Positions 9,533 to 20,719 are shown, numbered from the stretch's first letter. The stretch: DNA of 64,000 nucleotides from Drosophila persimilis (GCF_003286085.1 NW_020825317.1:5146001-5210000); one strand, 5' to 3'. Notes: generated from the sequence alone by a model not told the origin. Made by a program: numbers and translations.

Positions 9533-11830
9533 GACTTTTGGGTATTCGAATTTCACGGTACTTGAAATGTAAGTATCTTTGGTGTAAGTTGTTGTTGTGC
9601 TCTTGTATTTTTTTTATTGTGATTATATACCCCGATACTCGAATAGGAGAGTACGCGGGGTAGTATATTTTAATTTAAAAATATGACGATGTATGCACCA
9701 ATAGTCAGGTCAGGTCAGGTCAGGTCATTAACACAATAATGTAGAAACACCAAATCAATATTTAATAAACTGCAAACAATTTAAAAGAATCTCTAATATA
9801 TATTTGGTACATTTAGGAACACCATCCCAAACTTTCGGTCGATAAAAGACGTTAGCAAAACGTTAGTAAAACAGTATATTACATTATGTAATGTTTTGTA
9901 TGTTACTGTATTATAATACTTTATATGGGTCCCAATCTGATTATAAACATCAACATAATACATACACACATACACATAATAACTAATGATTTACCAAATC
10001 AGAACTCCCAAGTAATTGCAATAAATAAATATCTGCAATATGTCGATCCCATATAAACGACTCTACGTATAAACTCGGTGTTTTTTTTCCTCCGATGAAT
10101 TATTGTATCGTACACACGAATCTATGTATTCATTTCCACTGTCTGCTTTGTCGTTGCATTTAAGCATCGATTTTCATACAACACCCATTCCCATTGAGAG
10201 AATCGGAACCGCAATGCGGACCCCGTGTCGAGCCGCTCGACATGTCCGACCGCTCTCGCTCGGCCAAAAGCGCATTCTATTGTATTTTTTTATTTATTTT
10301 TTTTTTGTGTTCTGCGTATTAGATAATTCTACTTTTCAATCAAACATGTACATATGTGAGTGCATTTCTTGTATGGATGTAATCGAAACATTCAATGGGC
10401 ATCTATGAATATTTTCTGACCAAACATTATGCTCACAATAGCCAATGGAACATACGCCACATAAGAGAACTATGTGTGTACATATATAATTAGTACGAAA
10501 AATGACGACAAACTTTTTGCAAAATGCTGAAACAGCAGCCGCAAAGAAAATATTTACACTCGCTGCAGAAACGAAACCTTTTCCTCTCCCTTGCGTTTGG
10601 CCGTTTTGGACGTAATGTGGCCATTTGATTACGTCGCATGCGTTTTCCAACATGCAGAAAACACACACACGCACACCTCACCACACCACACTATACGGTA
10701 CCTACATACGTAATCGCAAGGGCCAAGAATGAATTGAATGCACCAAAGAGGCAAATCGAGTGGCGCTGTAGTGGCTGCTCTCTGCTCTTCTCTCTCCCCA
10801 CTCCTTCTGGTGACAAAAGGCATCATCCAGTTACGCGATATACGGTACTGATTTTATGGAAGAATGGGACGCCGTATGGATAAAACGCACACAAGCAGAC
10901 ACATCTACATACATAAATCCATACATGCAAGTATGGAGAATGATGTATGCGTGTGAATACACGCACACACACACTTCCATCTTTTCTGTGTTTTGTGTGT
11001 GCCGGGTACATTTGTGCAATTACCGACTCTGTCCGTCTGATTTGTTTGGTTTCAAGTTATTCCACTCAACTCACAAAAAAAGAATATGAGGAACTATTTG
11101 GAGCTCCGAGAGTTTGTTACTTTTTGCTTGGCTTGTATTTGCATATATATTCCTAATATATTTGCACACACACACAAATACAATTTACGTACGGATGGGT
11201 GTACAGACACACAGATAGGTACTCCTGTGTTTTGTGTTCCGATTATTTTGTTCTTGTTTGCTACTGCATACCTTTCTGGCTTTTGAACGAGCTCTAATTA
11301 TTGATTTTTTACTTCGCTGTATCGGTAGTGTTTTGTTTTATATGTTAAATGATTATTATGTTGTTTTTTTCGCGTAGTAATGAGATTCTCTGTTGTTTTA
11401 TCAAGCAATTACTTTAATATAAAACAAAAACGCGCACATGCACATCTGAGCCCTTGCAATGCTCGTTTATTATATAGGTTAGCGGAAAATGGCCATCGAG
11501 TTTCACTTGGCTAAGATTTTTTTAGTTAATTCCCTAGAAAGTAAATCAACGACTCGTTGGATGCTGTCTCGTTCTAACTAGTTCTTATAATACCATATAA
11601 TTCTTGACTTACAATCTGGTATATTTTTTTCGGTATATTTTATCGATAAGAGCTACAAAAAATCAGCTGATTTCTATCAAATGAAAAAAAATGAATCGAT
11701 AACAAGATTTTTAATTTCTTAAACTTTTTACATTGAAAAGAAACGAAATAAGTTGGAATGATGAATGAACAAGAAAATAAATGCTACAAATTTGTATTAT
11801 TAAAACAGTTTTTATTTTGGGATTAAGGAT
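9533..11830. other. Region upstream of the Adar start codon, no supported gene
   Basis: It should contain Adar 5' untranslated exons and promoters, but I cannot place them. It holds a GGTCA pentamer array near 9706-9727, AT-rich DNA to about 10100, then a GC-richer stretch (10190-10860) with CA/AC microsatellites. The short open frames here do not resemble proteins. Confidence 0.6.
9706..9727. repeat. Microsatellite, CAGGT pentamer
   Basis: Four tandem CAGGT units. Confidence 0.9.
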
Positions 11831-11831
11831 T

Positions 11832-12329
11832 TCTCTTCTTCAGGAGATTTTCATATGCATTAATTGACAATTTCTGAGGATAAGCCTTTTTGGCCTTATC
11901 TTTGGGCGCTCTTTTTCGAGCCTGTCGAATAGTTCTTTGCGGTCCATGATCTCCTGATCGACAATAGTAAGGAAACTCGTTGGGGCCGGGTTTTCCTTGC
12001 TCTGTGCAAACGGATTATAAGTAGGTGGAACAAAAGAGGAAACAGAAAACTTACTCCCATCGTTATGTAGCTAGAAGGAGTTGTGCCCGTCCAAGTCGTC
12101 GCTGTCTTCATTCTGTGTGCTTCCATAGTCGCCGACCAGAGCCTCATCCAAATAGTCATCAATGCCCAGTCATCAATGACGAGTTAGCCGAACTGTCCTG
12201 ATCGGCATAGCGCACAAAGGACAATAACACAGGATGGGACTCAGATCAGATTCCTGGCGAGAAATGGTTTCACAGAAAGCCCTGATGTTGCCTATGCAAG
12301 AGGAGATTTCGTGAATGCACCCCCAAGCA
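11832..12329 (-). pseudogene. Decayed two-exon gene fragment, identity unknown
   Basis: On the minus strand, 12329-12185 reads GCIHEISSCIGNIRAFCETI, then SRQESDLSPILCY and CPLCAMPIRT, with a Cys pair reminiscent of a zinc-binding domain. After stops there is a second open piece, IDDYLDEALVGDYGSTQNED and SDDLDGHNSF, which ends in a stop. A GTAAGT at about 12050 and a TTTGCACAG about 60 nt on look like a typical short Drosophila intron. The following piece is open to a TAA and ends SINAYENLLKKRNP. Several in-frame stops make this non-functional as it stands. I do not recognise the parent gene. The 88-residue open frame across 11896-12162 is another frame of the same region. Confidence 0.4.
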
Positions 12330-12855
12330 CCCGAGCCGGCCCCTCGCCAACGGAACCGCGGCTTCGTCTCTTCTCTTCAGATTTCGCAGTGTTCCATAAT
12401 TTCAACAAAATCATTCGTATTTCGTTCTGACTTTGTTGTTAGCTGAACAGCTGTGCATTTCTCCACTTATTTATATTTATTTTCCAATTCAAACAAATGG
12501 TATATATACAGAAAGAAAGAAAAGGTTAAAGAATTTATAAATTTTTTGATCGTTTTCCGAATTTATTTATCAATAAAATATACCGAAATATACCGAGGCA
12601 TTTTATTTCGTTTTTGCAGAAATGTCAAATTTTCGCCAATGTCGTTTTAGTTTTTGTTGTATTTATGGATAAAATATACCGTCCAACCCTCAGAAATATA
12701 CCAAATTATACCGTCCCTTTTTTAAATATAGCGTAAATGTACTGATGAATTCAAGTTCTATTATACATATTCCTCGTTTTTGATATTTGCATACATTTTT
12801 TTATTGACTGGCTTGCTTTAAATACTTGACTTGTTTTCCTGTTACGGCGATTTCT

Positions 12856-13722
12856 TTGATTGTTTTTTCCTTAACCCACATAACCCCCTCTATTTCAAAA
12901 GATCAACTACCGATTGATACCAAATATAACCGATTGTAAGTTCTTCTTGTAGATCCATTTCATATATCCTCTGAGCTTAATAAAAAAACACGATATCTTT
13001 CACCTGAACTGCGCTAAAATTATGAACTTTTCATTATATTCGGTACAATATGAAAATGACTCCTTGGCTTACAATGGGTTAATATTTCTCCGTCAAGGAT
13101 TGGAAACCATATTCCGTGGAATATTACTAGCTAGATAGATCATTCAGCCCTGCTTACATAATTTTATACAATTAATGAACCAATTTTCTATTTGACTGGT
13201 TTACTTTAAATACATGTTTTTATTGGATTTTGCCTAAAAAAAGGTATTAGCAAACAAGGTGGAACAAAAAAACGCAAGTGAGTAACTGTTCCTATTGCCC
13301 TTCCTATTGATTTTAAGCTCTGCCCACAAAGTTTTATCCCATTGATGAATAAGTTTTCTAAAAGCTACAGCTACAGCTAGCTCACAGTGTAGCCAGGAAT
13401 GTTTCCGACCCGATAAGCCAGGGGACGGATTGAACAAAACAAAAACATACAAAAAAAACAAATCTAACCTATAGAACAGACTTGTCGTCGTTGGCACTTT
13501 CGTCAGCGGGGATAGTTGGTTTCGTTATCCCTAGCAGGGTTCCACCCTTCCATGAGCGCCACATTTTGAATTCGCGCGCTCCCTTTTCATATTCAGGGTC
13601 CCGCCCTTCTTCTCGCTCTCGTCCCACCCAACTACTGTTTTCTACTCACTCGTGACTACGTTTCACTTTCATATTATATTCATGTTATATTTTCTTATAT
13701 ATCTATTTTTTAAAAATATTAA
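12856..13722. repeat. Tandem duplication, copy 1 (867 bp)
   Basis: This block is followed immediately by a copy of itself at 13723-14589 that I find identical at every point I compared, including a shared 87-codon minus-strand open frame. The content is AT-rich at the start and has a GC-richer core (TCCGACCCGATAAGCC, CGCGCGCTCCC). I do not recognise the core and see no terminal inverted repeats. The open frame has no protein-like features. Confidence 0.93.
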
Positions 13723-14589
13723 TTGATTGTTTTTTCCTTAACCCACATAACCCCCTCTATTTCAAAAGATCAACTACCGATTGATACCAAATATAACCGA
13801 TTGTAAGTTCTTCTTGTAGATCCATTTCATATATCCTCTGAGCTTAATAAAAAAACACGATATCTTTCACCTGAACTGCGCTAAAATTATGAACTTTTCA
13901 TTATATTCGGTACAATATGAAAATGACTCCTTGGCTTACAATGGGTTAATATTTCTCCGTCAAGGATTGGAAACCATATTCCGTGGAATATTACTAGCTA
14001 GATAGATCATTCAGCCCTGCTTACATAATTTTATACAATTAATGAACCAATTTTCTATTTGACTGGTTTACTTTAAATACATGTTTTTATTGGATTTTGC
14101 CTAAAAAAAGGTATTAGCAAACAAGGTGGAACAAAAAAACGCAAGTGAGTAACTGTTCCTATTGCCCTTCCTATTGATTTTAAGCTCTGCCCACAAAGTT
14201 TTATCCCATTGATGAATAAGTTTTCTAAAAGCTACAGCTACAGCTAGCTCACAGTGTAGCCAGGAATGTTTCCGACCCGATAAGCCAGGGGACGGATTGA
14301 ACAAAACAAAAACATACAAAAAAAACAAATCTAACCTATAGAACAGACTTGTCGTCGTTGGCACTTTCGTCAGCGGGGATAGTTGGTTTCGTTATCCCTA
14401 GCAGGGTTCCACCCTTCCATGAGCGCCACATTTTGAATTCGCGCGCTCCCTTTTCATATTCAGGGTCCCGCCCTTCTTCTCGCTCTCGTCCCACCCAACT
14501 ACTGTTTTCTACTCACTCGTGACTACGTTTCACTTTCATATTATATTCATGTTATATTTTCTTATATATCTATTTTTTAAAAATATTAA
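13723..14589. repeat. Tandem duplication, copy 2 (867 bp)
   Basis: Direct repeat of 12856-13722. The junction word TTAATTGATTG and the copy end TTAATTAATAG suggest duplication between short TTAAT words. Near-identity implies a very recent event or an assembly artefact. Confidence 0.93.
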
Positions 14590-14730
14590 TTAATAGCCTA
14601 AATACTAATACAAAAATATACTAACAGAAAAATTAACCCTATCTCGGCCGAATTGGCAGCCCCATTTAAAGTTGTTGCTTCCTTAATATCGCGGATGTCT
14701 ATGTTTGATCGTGGTTTGTTTTTCTCGTGT

Positions 14731-15108
14731 TTATTGTGATAATTTTGTGTGTGTGGTGTCGGTGTGGGGGGACACAAACGTGTCTCCAGTCGGTGCTCTG
14801 CTGGATTCCTTGGTGCCGGTGCTCCGCTGACGGTTCTCGCACCAGGTTTCCGGCCTGGCCAGTACCGGGCTGCTGCTGCTTTCCGCCGCTTCCGCTGATG
14901 TCTTGGTGGGATCTTCGTCTCCACGATCACCAATTTTTTCTTTCAGGGCACGTGGCACGCGGCCTCCTCTAGTTTCCACCGAAAACTCCTCTTTTTCTTG
15001 CTCGTCCCGTTTCCTTTTCTCCCACTGCTTCCCAGGATCCACAATAGATGCCGCTGTCTTTTTCTTCTCCAGCCCTGATACATATCGGCTCTCTCCAAAA
15101 CCGCCCAT
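14731..15108 (-). CDS. Unidentified charged ORF, 125 residues
   Basis: It opens with ATG at 15108 (MGGFGESRYVSGLEKKKTAA), continues as a strongly charged K/E/R-rich segment (residues 28-60) and then becomes Ser/Thr/Pro-rich to the stop. Composition is more protein-like than the neighbouring frames, and the overlapping 111-residue frame at 14598-14933 looks like a shadow. It could be the N-terminal part of a retroelement gag or a broken host gene. I find no zinc knuckle, membrane segment or catalytic motif. The adjacent 15109-15558 holds nothing I can identify. Confidence 0.3.
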   Translation of the reverse strand: MGGFGESRYVSGLEKKKTAASIVDPGKQWEKRKRDEQEKEEFSVETRGGRVPRALKEKIGDRGDEDPTKTSAEAAESSSSPVLARPETWCENRQRSTGTKESSRAPTGDTFVSPHTDTTHTKLSQ

Positions 15109-15558
15109 AACATACTTTTAAGTAGTCTCGTTTATTTTATTTTGACGACAACAAGGTTTAAAGAAAAACAAAAAAACAGTCGCAATATTGTCATGTCAAT
15201 GTTGCTGCGATTTAAAGACATGTTGCTTGTCAACTGGAGGATATCCATTTAGTAAATTTTATATAATGACACTGTTTTAAACTGTTTTAAAACTTAATTA
15301 ATGAATACATTTTCTTAAATTGATATGTTTAAGACGATGCATTCGAGTAGTTGCTTGTATATATACATATATCCTGATCCCGATACCAATTCTTTGTCTC
15401 TGTAAGTCTCTCTGACCACTACCTTCAAAATATCGTTGAAATACATTTTACACAGAGACTGAATAGTTTCTGCATTCATTAGAGTCTGAGATGACAAACA
15501 TTTCCCCAATTGTATAATATATAAATGATAAATATAAATATCCTTCACCCAAGGGTAT

Positions 15559-15741
15559 TCAGAATATTGCAGGACTTGCTGGCTGCTTTTGAATTCGCGA
15601 ATCAATTTTATTTAAAATATAGTCAAAGGTCTCAACCTGCATTATTGCGTATTCGACAAATTTTATTGGGCACCTTCGAAGCTGCTCATACATATGGTGA
15701 AGTTCCCCAAGAACCGGGCGATCCCGAAAAGTTTCACCCAA
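15559..15741 (-). pseudogene. PIF/Harbinger transposase N-terminal fragment
   Basis: The minus-strand frame reads ETFRDRPVLGELHHMYEQLR, then KFVEYAIMQVETFDYILNKI and DSRIQKQ. This is the conserved N-terminal region of HARBI1-type transposases before the FREPI...LFVTLRFL block. It is cut off after RIQKQ at the edge of the duplicated block. The other copy (45370-45620) continues further, through FREPIGPKESLFVTLRF. Confidence 0.75.
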
Positions 15742-15936
15742 ATCACTCTGCGTATTTTCCGTTCATTTAATAGTTTCTTCATTTGCACATTTTCGCACAG
15801 TAACGTTTTACGCACGCGCGACAACATTTTGGGAACGCTTAAAGAGAGAGAGGCTATGGCTTTCAGCTTTCAGCAATCAGATCAGCCGACAATGTACGCA
15901 CCTGCAAGCTGATTCTGCCTGAAAAAAGCTCTCAGA

Positions 15937-16025
15937 TCAGCTGAGCTTTCAGCTCCGATTTCAGCTGAGCTTTCAGCTCCGATTTCAGCTGAGCTTTTAG
16001 CTCCGATTTCAGCGCCGATTTAAGA
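15937..16025. repeat. Tandem 24-bp repeat, CAGCTGAGCTTTCAGCTCCG unit
   Basis: Three to four imperfect copies of a 24-bp unit rich in AGCTGAGCT and CAGCTC palindromic words. The same array recurs at 45807-45895. It may be a subterminal repeat of a DNA transposon. The rest of 15742-16536 is non-coding element sequence with no other feature I recognise. Confidence 0.8.
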
Positions 16026-16536
16026 GTTAACAGATCTGAACCCTCCGCTTCGAAAGATCCGTTGCGAAGCGCGGCACAGCTTAGCTCAGCTGTTCCCTAA
16101 ATCGAGCTTGCATGCACCCACCCCAATTATGCCATGACCGGCATCGCTCATTGGCCCACGGTTATTGCATGCGATATGCCCGAGCACCATAGCAATAACC
16201 TTCCCTGGATCTGGACTGTGCAACCGCAACCGCAACCGTTACAATTCTCAGAGTATTAGCTTCTGTTGGCTTCCTTTTTTAATGTGTCTCATCTCCTTTC
16301 TTGAGGGACGGTTCTTCTTGTCGTCAGTCTGTCTCATTTCTGGGCTTGTCAGTAATGAGAGACTCGCTCTGAGGGGATCAAAAGAGCGATGAGAGCGAGA
16401 TACACTAATTCACAAACCACCTTGCATTACCACATGCCCAGTACAAAGTGCTTACAAAGCAACGGCAAGAGCCGCGGCTCTATTTTGATTTATAATCGTA
16501 TGATTTACGTCCTCAAGCAAACAGCCACAGGAAGCG

Positions 16537-17112
16537 GTGGAAGAACCACAAAGATCTATGATGCAGGTATTCAGGGAGGAAGAACCTCAGAGATTCCAGC
16601 AACAACAACAGAGATACCAGGAGGTATTAATTTGGGTGCCGAGTGAACGCATGTGGCCCATCTCGACTTGGCTTCATCCAGCAGACAAATCCTCCGATTT
16701 ATCAAATAATGGAAATGTTGAAAATGACAATTCTGATAGTTGGTTAAACTTAGATCTTAATTCTCAAAGTACGGAAAATAAAGAAAATGAGCCTGAAAAT
16801 TTTGAATTCGAAATCGCCAACAACATACCTACAGATAACCAGATGGATGAGTTGACGGAGGATGCCATCGAATACCTAGCAGGTTATGTTATTAAAAAGT
16901 TGGGACTTTCTTATGAGTTTTCAAAAAGATCGACATTTACCTACGTGGATGAGGTATCGCATGGCGGACTAATAAAACCGTCGGAAGAATTTAAACATAA
17001 AATCAAAGAATTAGAATTAATATTTCTACATTACGTAAAAGAACATTTTAATTTAACCACAAATGTTAAGGCAAAATTATCAGGAGCAGCCACAGACGGA
17101 AACCTTCTATGA
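16537..17112 (+). pseudogene. P-element/THAP9-like transposase C-terminal fragment
   Basis: A 191-codon open frame without an ATG at its start (the first codon is GTG). From about residue 105 it carries the signature of the C-terminal domain of P-element and THAP9 transposases: ELTEDAIEYLAGYVIKKLG, a Cys-less hinge, then YVDEVSHGGLIKPSEEFKHK and the ELIFLHYVKEHF helix. The upstream part is Q-, N- and E-rich. The N-terminal THAP zinc finger, the RNase H-like catalytic core and the GTP-binding insert are missing. The frame ends at a stop right where sequence of retroelement C begins (about 17138). The copy at 46613-47188 differs by few residues. Confidence 0.78.
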
Positions 17113-17265
17113 AACCCTTCGCGCCTTTTCGAAAAATTCAACGCTGAAAGGGAAAAAAACAACACTGCCGAAGCGACAAAAGCCATCTCCGCAACATCAG
17201 CGTAAACCCTCGTTAAATAGCGCCACCTCCGATTCTAAAGCCAACAGAAGAAATCAGCCAACGCC

Positions 17266-17784
17266 ATGAACGCCGCACCTGAAGACCACGTCGGAACGAA
17301 CGAAATCGTCGACCTCACGGGGGACACCGACTCGGAGGGGTCCGATGTCGACCCGGACACGGAGAGCGGAACGTCGTCCGGCAACAGCACGGACGACGGA
17401 GAAGAGTACCCCACGGACTCGGAGGAGGAGACCCTCGAGACCCGGAGGTACGACCCCCCGCCGCCATACTCCCGTCACTGCCCGCCGGGCAGCATCACCT
17501 TGCAAGGACGACCGTCGGAGCTGCCCTCGTACCAGCGAGCACTGAGAGGCACCCCACCACGCGGCACGCGGACTTCGACCTCTTCCCCCATGGGCGATAG
17601 ATTCAGCGACTACTCTAGGCCCCGCGACGCGACCCCCGACCTCCGCGGGCCCATCAACACCGACGAAGAGGACAGTCCCGATGAAGACACCAGTCGCCAT
17701 GGGACCACTACCCCGAACGAGGACCCCAAAGCCGACGAACCCATGGAAATTGATGACATCAACACAACGCACCCCGACGCCTGA
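17266..17784 (+). CDS. Retroelement C third ORF (post-pol), acidic N-terminal part
   Basis: ATG-initiated, 172 codons. Residues 11-24 read TNEIVDLTGDTDSE, a classical SUMO-interaction motif: hydrophobic-D-L-T followed by acidic/Ser residues. A long D/E/S-rich tract follows, then RYDPPPPYSRH at about 61-71, a PPxY motif of the kind bound by WW-domain ubiquitin ligases. The rest is acidic and Pro-rich, ending EPMEIDDINTTHPDA. A +1 shift would be needed to reach the C-terminal part (17786 on), and the same break exists in all three copies in the window. Assignment to a Ty3/Gypsy element is by homology of the C-terminal part to the third ORF of element B and by its position before an LTR-like end. 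Function unknown. Confidence 0.65.
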   Translation: MNAAPEDHVGTNEIVDLTGDTDSEGSDVDPDTESGTSSGNSTDDGEEYPTDSEEETLETRRYDPPPPYSRHCPPGSITLQGRPSELPSYQRALRGTPPRGTRTSTSSPMGDRFSDYSRPRDATPDLRGPINTDEEDSPDEDTSRHGTTTPNEDPKADEPMEIDDINTTHPDA

Positions 17785-17785
17785 G

Positions 17786-18061
17786 GTGTACGAGCTATCT
17801 GCTGCCGAGTACGCCGCCCGTTGGACGGTGGCTCCGCCAGAGTGGACAACGAACACCGCCTACCGAATCCTGCCAACGTCTCTAATCCAGGAGGTACTGT
17901 GGCGACTAGAGCCGCGGGTTCGGACCCTGTTCGATAGTTGGTGGTTCGAGCAAAGGTACAGGATCCACCGCCGCACGAGTCTTCGTAACTCTCGTCGGGG
18001 AAGAAAGGGGAGGGTGTAACGAAACTAAAAGGTTTCGATACAATCCGTCCCCCGACTTATA
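17786..18061 (+). pseudogene. Retroelement C third ORF, C-terminal part, frameshifted
   Basis: Continues in a different frame from 17266-17784: VYELSAAEYAARWTVAPPEW, then RILPTSLIQEVLWRLEPRVR and LFDSWWFEQRYRIHRR. It aligns with the C-terminus of the element B third ORF (ELNAL...W-IAPVAW...RRIPQSLLEGA...RFRV). In this copy an 11-nt stretch present in the other two copies (38690 and 48053 regions) is missing after CCGCCGCAC, so the end is frameshifted here (RRTSLRNSRRGRKGRV, stop at 18017-18019). Confidence 0.6.
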
Positions 18062-18726
18062 ATGAGAGCATCGCACCACACCCCGCAACCGACGCCCCCT
18101 CTCCGCAAGCAACCAACACGCGCCAACTCCATAACGATGACCAAAGACATCAGGTCACGCGAACTTTCCCCACTCCAGGCCAAGCCATCGGCCGAGTGCG
18201 GTCTTCCGGGTTCATCGACGGAGGAAAGTCGACGCCGCGAAAATCTGCGACGATCACCAAGAACGGCAAAGTGCACCCCGACGCGGAAGTGCATTTGTCA
18301 AACCCGCAGACCCAGCAATACGGGCCTATACAAAGACGGCGACGAGAACCAAAGGAAAACTTACGCAGAGACCCGGTCCGGAGTACAGACGCGGTAGCCG
18401 GAACTCACGAGAAGACAGCGGCGACGAAGTAAAATAAGTTCATTTAAACCACTAATAAGTACAATAAAGTGTCAAATTATCGAAGTAAAAACACCCGATT
18501 GCGTAAGTTCACTCCAATTAGTCGACGCACCGACGCCACCCAGCCCTGAGTCCACGCAGCCGTTTCGTATGCACGACGAGCGTCGCCCATTCTAGCCCGA
18601 TCCGCCCCTCTACGATAGGCCGCCCCCGACGCCGCCCTTACGGTTCCATCCAATTTCTAAAAATTTCTTGTGGATTGACCCCTGGACGGGACTGAGCTTA
18701 CCTCAGCCTGAAATAGGTCCATCACA
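18062..18726 (+). mobile_element. Element C 3' untranslated/LTR-like end
   Basis: It begins right after the third ORF. It contains an AATAAA polyadenylation signal (18462-18467, ACAATAAAGTG) and ends with GGACGGGACTGAGCTTACCT, CAGCCTGAAATAGG and ATCACA. That ending parallels the last 50 bp of the element B LTR (CTGGACAGACTGAG, CTCGGCCTGAGAAC, ending TTACA), which supports reading it as the right end of an LTR. Three copies occur in the window and no matching left LTR of C is present. Two weak open frames here have no recognisable content. Confidence 0.55.
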
Positions 18727-19991
18727 AGACAAATCCTCCGAATTCACGGCACGTATCATTTACTGTGGCGCTTAAAAATACAAGAAAGATTTCAGTTTTA
18801 CCCAAAAAAAGAAACCTAACTTTTGTTTGATTAGGCTTCTATTTTTAAGCCGTAGAAGCAGAAAAAGCTGCGCATTCCGCAGTAGAATTGTTCAAGTTCC
18901 CATCCAACTGCACGGAAACCCCCGCAACCCACGCAACCACCGCACCACTGGATCACCCTGATGCTGCACGATTAGTGAAGAAATTATAAAGAAAAACGCC
19001 GCAAAAGTTTGTTCTTTACAATGCTCCGTTTAATTCCGACACGTATATTTACATTCCTATATTTCGTTTACTTAAGATCAGAAACAAAAAAATATATATA
19101 CGTCCAAGTTCACGATGTGCTTGCCACGAAGGAAAAAATTAACAAGGGCTCAGTTCCTCTAGGACTGCGGTATTTATACCTTTTTGTCACTGCGCAGTGC
19201 AAACACACACAATCATGGAAGCAGAACTGCTCTACACGAGCAGTGCTGCCAGAAATTCAGAGCTAGATTCAAAAATAAATCGCAAAAATGGCTAAAACTG
19301 AAAATAAATACACTTAAAATTAGACAAAGACCCCTGGAATAAAAAATGCTGTGGTTTTTTTGATTTTGGTTATTTTAGCGATAAATTAACAGATATGTGC
19401 AGATATTAAGAATAGCCCAACAGAATAGATCCAATAATTTGTATGCAAAAATAAAATCCAGACGAGAAGAAATATACATCTAAGGCTAAAATAAAAGCTG
19501 AATGTATTTAAATAAAATACTAAATTGCTTGTAAAAGCATTTTGAAAATTTTATAAGCCATTTCTAGCTATGTCTTAAAATATGCTCAAATGGCTGCACT
19601 GTACACAAGCTCTCGGTGTGCTGGCGCTGCTACATAACTGTATATGTACGTATGACGTACATACATAAATATAAGCGAGAAAGAAAACGTTCGGGTTCGT
19701 GCGAGGGGAGGAGCGAGCGATAGAAATACATGCGCTCGTTTGGTTGCTGTTCTGTCTGGTAGCAGCGCAGAGGCAAAATTAGGGACTTCACATTCTCTAA
19801 CAATTGTTGTGTTGTTGTAACTTTTGTCGTTTGCTTTGCCATCTTTCTGCCCGCTGGACGACAGGCTCGGCAGAGGTCGTGCGCCGCCGCATCCGACGCA
19901 GAACCGTTTGGAATATTTCTATCTCTCTCACGCCTCTCTCTTTGCATGCTTCGTTAGCCATCGCGTTGCTGGTAGCTTGTTGGCACACAAA
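18727..19991. other. Non-coding mobile-element sequence, no supported gene
   Basis: It is present in three copies (also 39447-40744 and 48814-50111). It contains GTTTGATTAGGCTTCTA, an AAGCAGAAAAAGCTGCGCATT stretch and TACGTATGACGTACATA inverted words. An 85-residue frame near 19009 opens with an apparent hydrophobic stretch but shows no codon-level or family support. The first 15 bases (AGACAAATCCTCCGA) also occur inside the P-like transposase fragment at 16683. Confidence 0.6.
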
Positions 19992-20704
19992 ACGAGGGGG
20001 AACGTTGTGAGTTGCTGCGGACACTGCAACTCTACAGTTATACCCGATACTAAGTCAGTATGGCTCTCCTCCGGCAGACGCCGCTAATATTAAACGACAC
20101 GACAAAGAGTGCGTGCGAGAGAGACAGAAAATCAGTCTGAGCGTGACGTCGGGCGCTGCGTAGCCAGTGCAAATTGATTTGTTCCTTTTGGCTATAAAAA
20201 TGATCTGATCTGATCCAGATTCAGCTATCTGATAGATATGGTCATTATCTATGATTTTGCGTTTTTAGTTTTCTCGTATCCTCAATATTGTGGATGCAAC
20301 GCCCTTTGTGGGGGCGGAAGGGGGTGGGGCGAAATTTTGAGATATACGTTTTATAGTGAGATCTAACAGGAGTGCGGATACTAAATTTGGTTACTCTAGC
20401 CATAATAGTCTCAGAGATTTGTGAATATCCCCAGATTTGCATCCTTTGCTGGGGCGGAAGGGGGTGTGGCGAAATTTTGAAACAAACTGGTCTCGGTCCG
20501 ATATATTAGGAGTGTGGATACCAAATTTGGTTGCTCTAGCTTTTATAGTCTCTGAGATCTAGGCGCTAATGTTTTACTCTAAGCAAAGCCGCCTATGCTA
20601 CGTGTGTGTTAGAGAGAGACAGGGCGAGATAAAATGAAATTGTTTTCTTGATGCTGGCTATAATAATAATACGAGAATAATACTCATTTTGAGTATCGGG
20701 TATA
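19992..20704 (-). mobile_element. DINE-1/ISY-like element, internally deleted
   Basis: Reverse orientation: it starts ACGAGGGGGAACGTTGTGAG and ends TTTTGAGTATCGGGTATA. Compared with the 1.1-kb copy at 40745-41851 it lacks about 400 bp, jumping from AATAATACG to AGAATAATACTC. It carries the GTGCGAGAGAGACAGAAA GA-rich word near its end. Confidence 0.88.
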
Positions 20705-20719
20705 AAAAGTGGTTTGGGA

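Noticed and set aside
10103..11286. Cluster of 60-110-residue ORFs as an upstream gene
   Set aside because: Overlapping frames on both strands, rich in microsatellite-encoded His/Thr/Val/Cys; no consistent frame or splice structure.
13234..14364. Two identical 87-residue minus-strand ORFs as a duplicated gene
   Set aside because: They are identical only because the whole 867-bp block is duplicated; composition is not protein-like and no start context or motif stands out.
17254..17856. 200-residue minus-strand ORF opposite the element C third ORF (and the 289-residue one at 47330-48199)
   Set aside because: Mirror of a GC-rich plus-strand coding sequence. The V/G/R-rich product has no recognisable domain; the plus frame has motifs conserved in relatives.
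19009..19266. 85-residue ORF with a hydrophobic start, present in three copies
   Set aside because: Conservation is explained by recent duplication; no domain, codon bias or transcript signal supports it.
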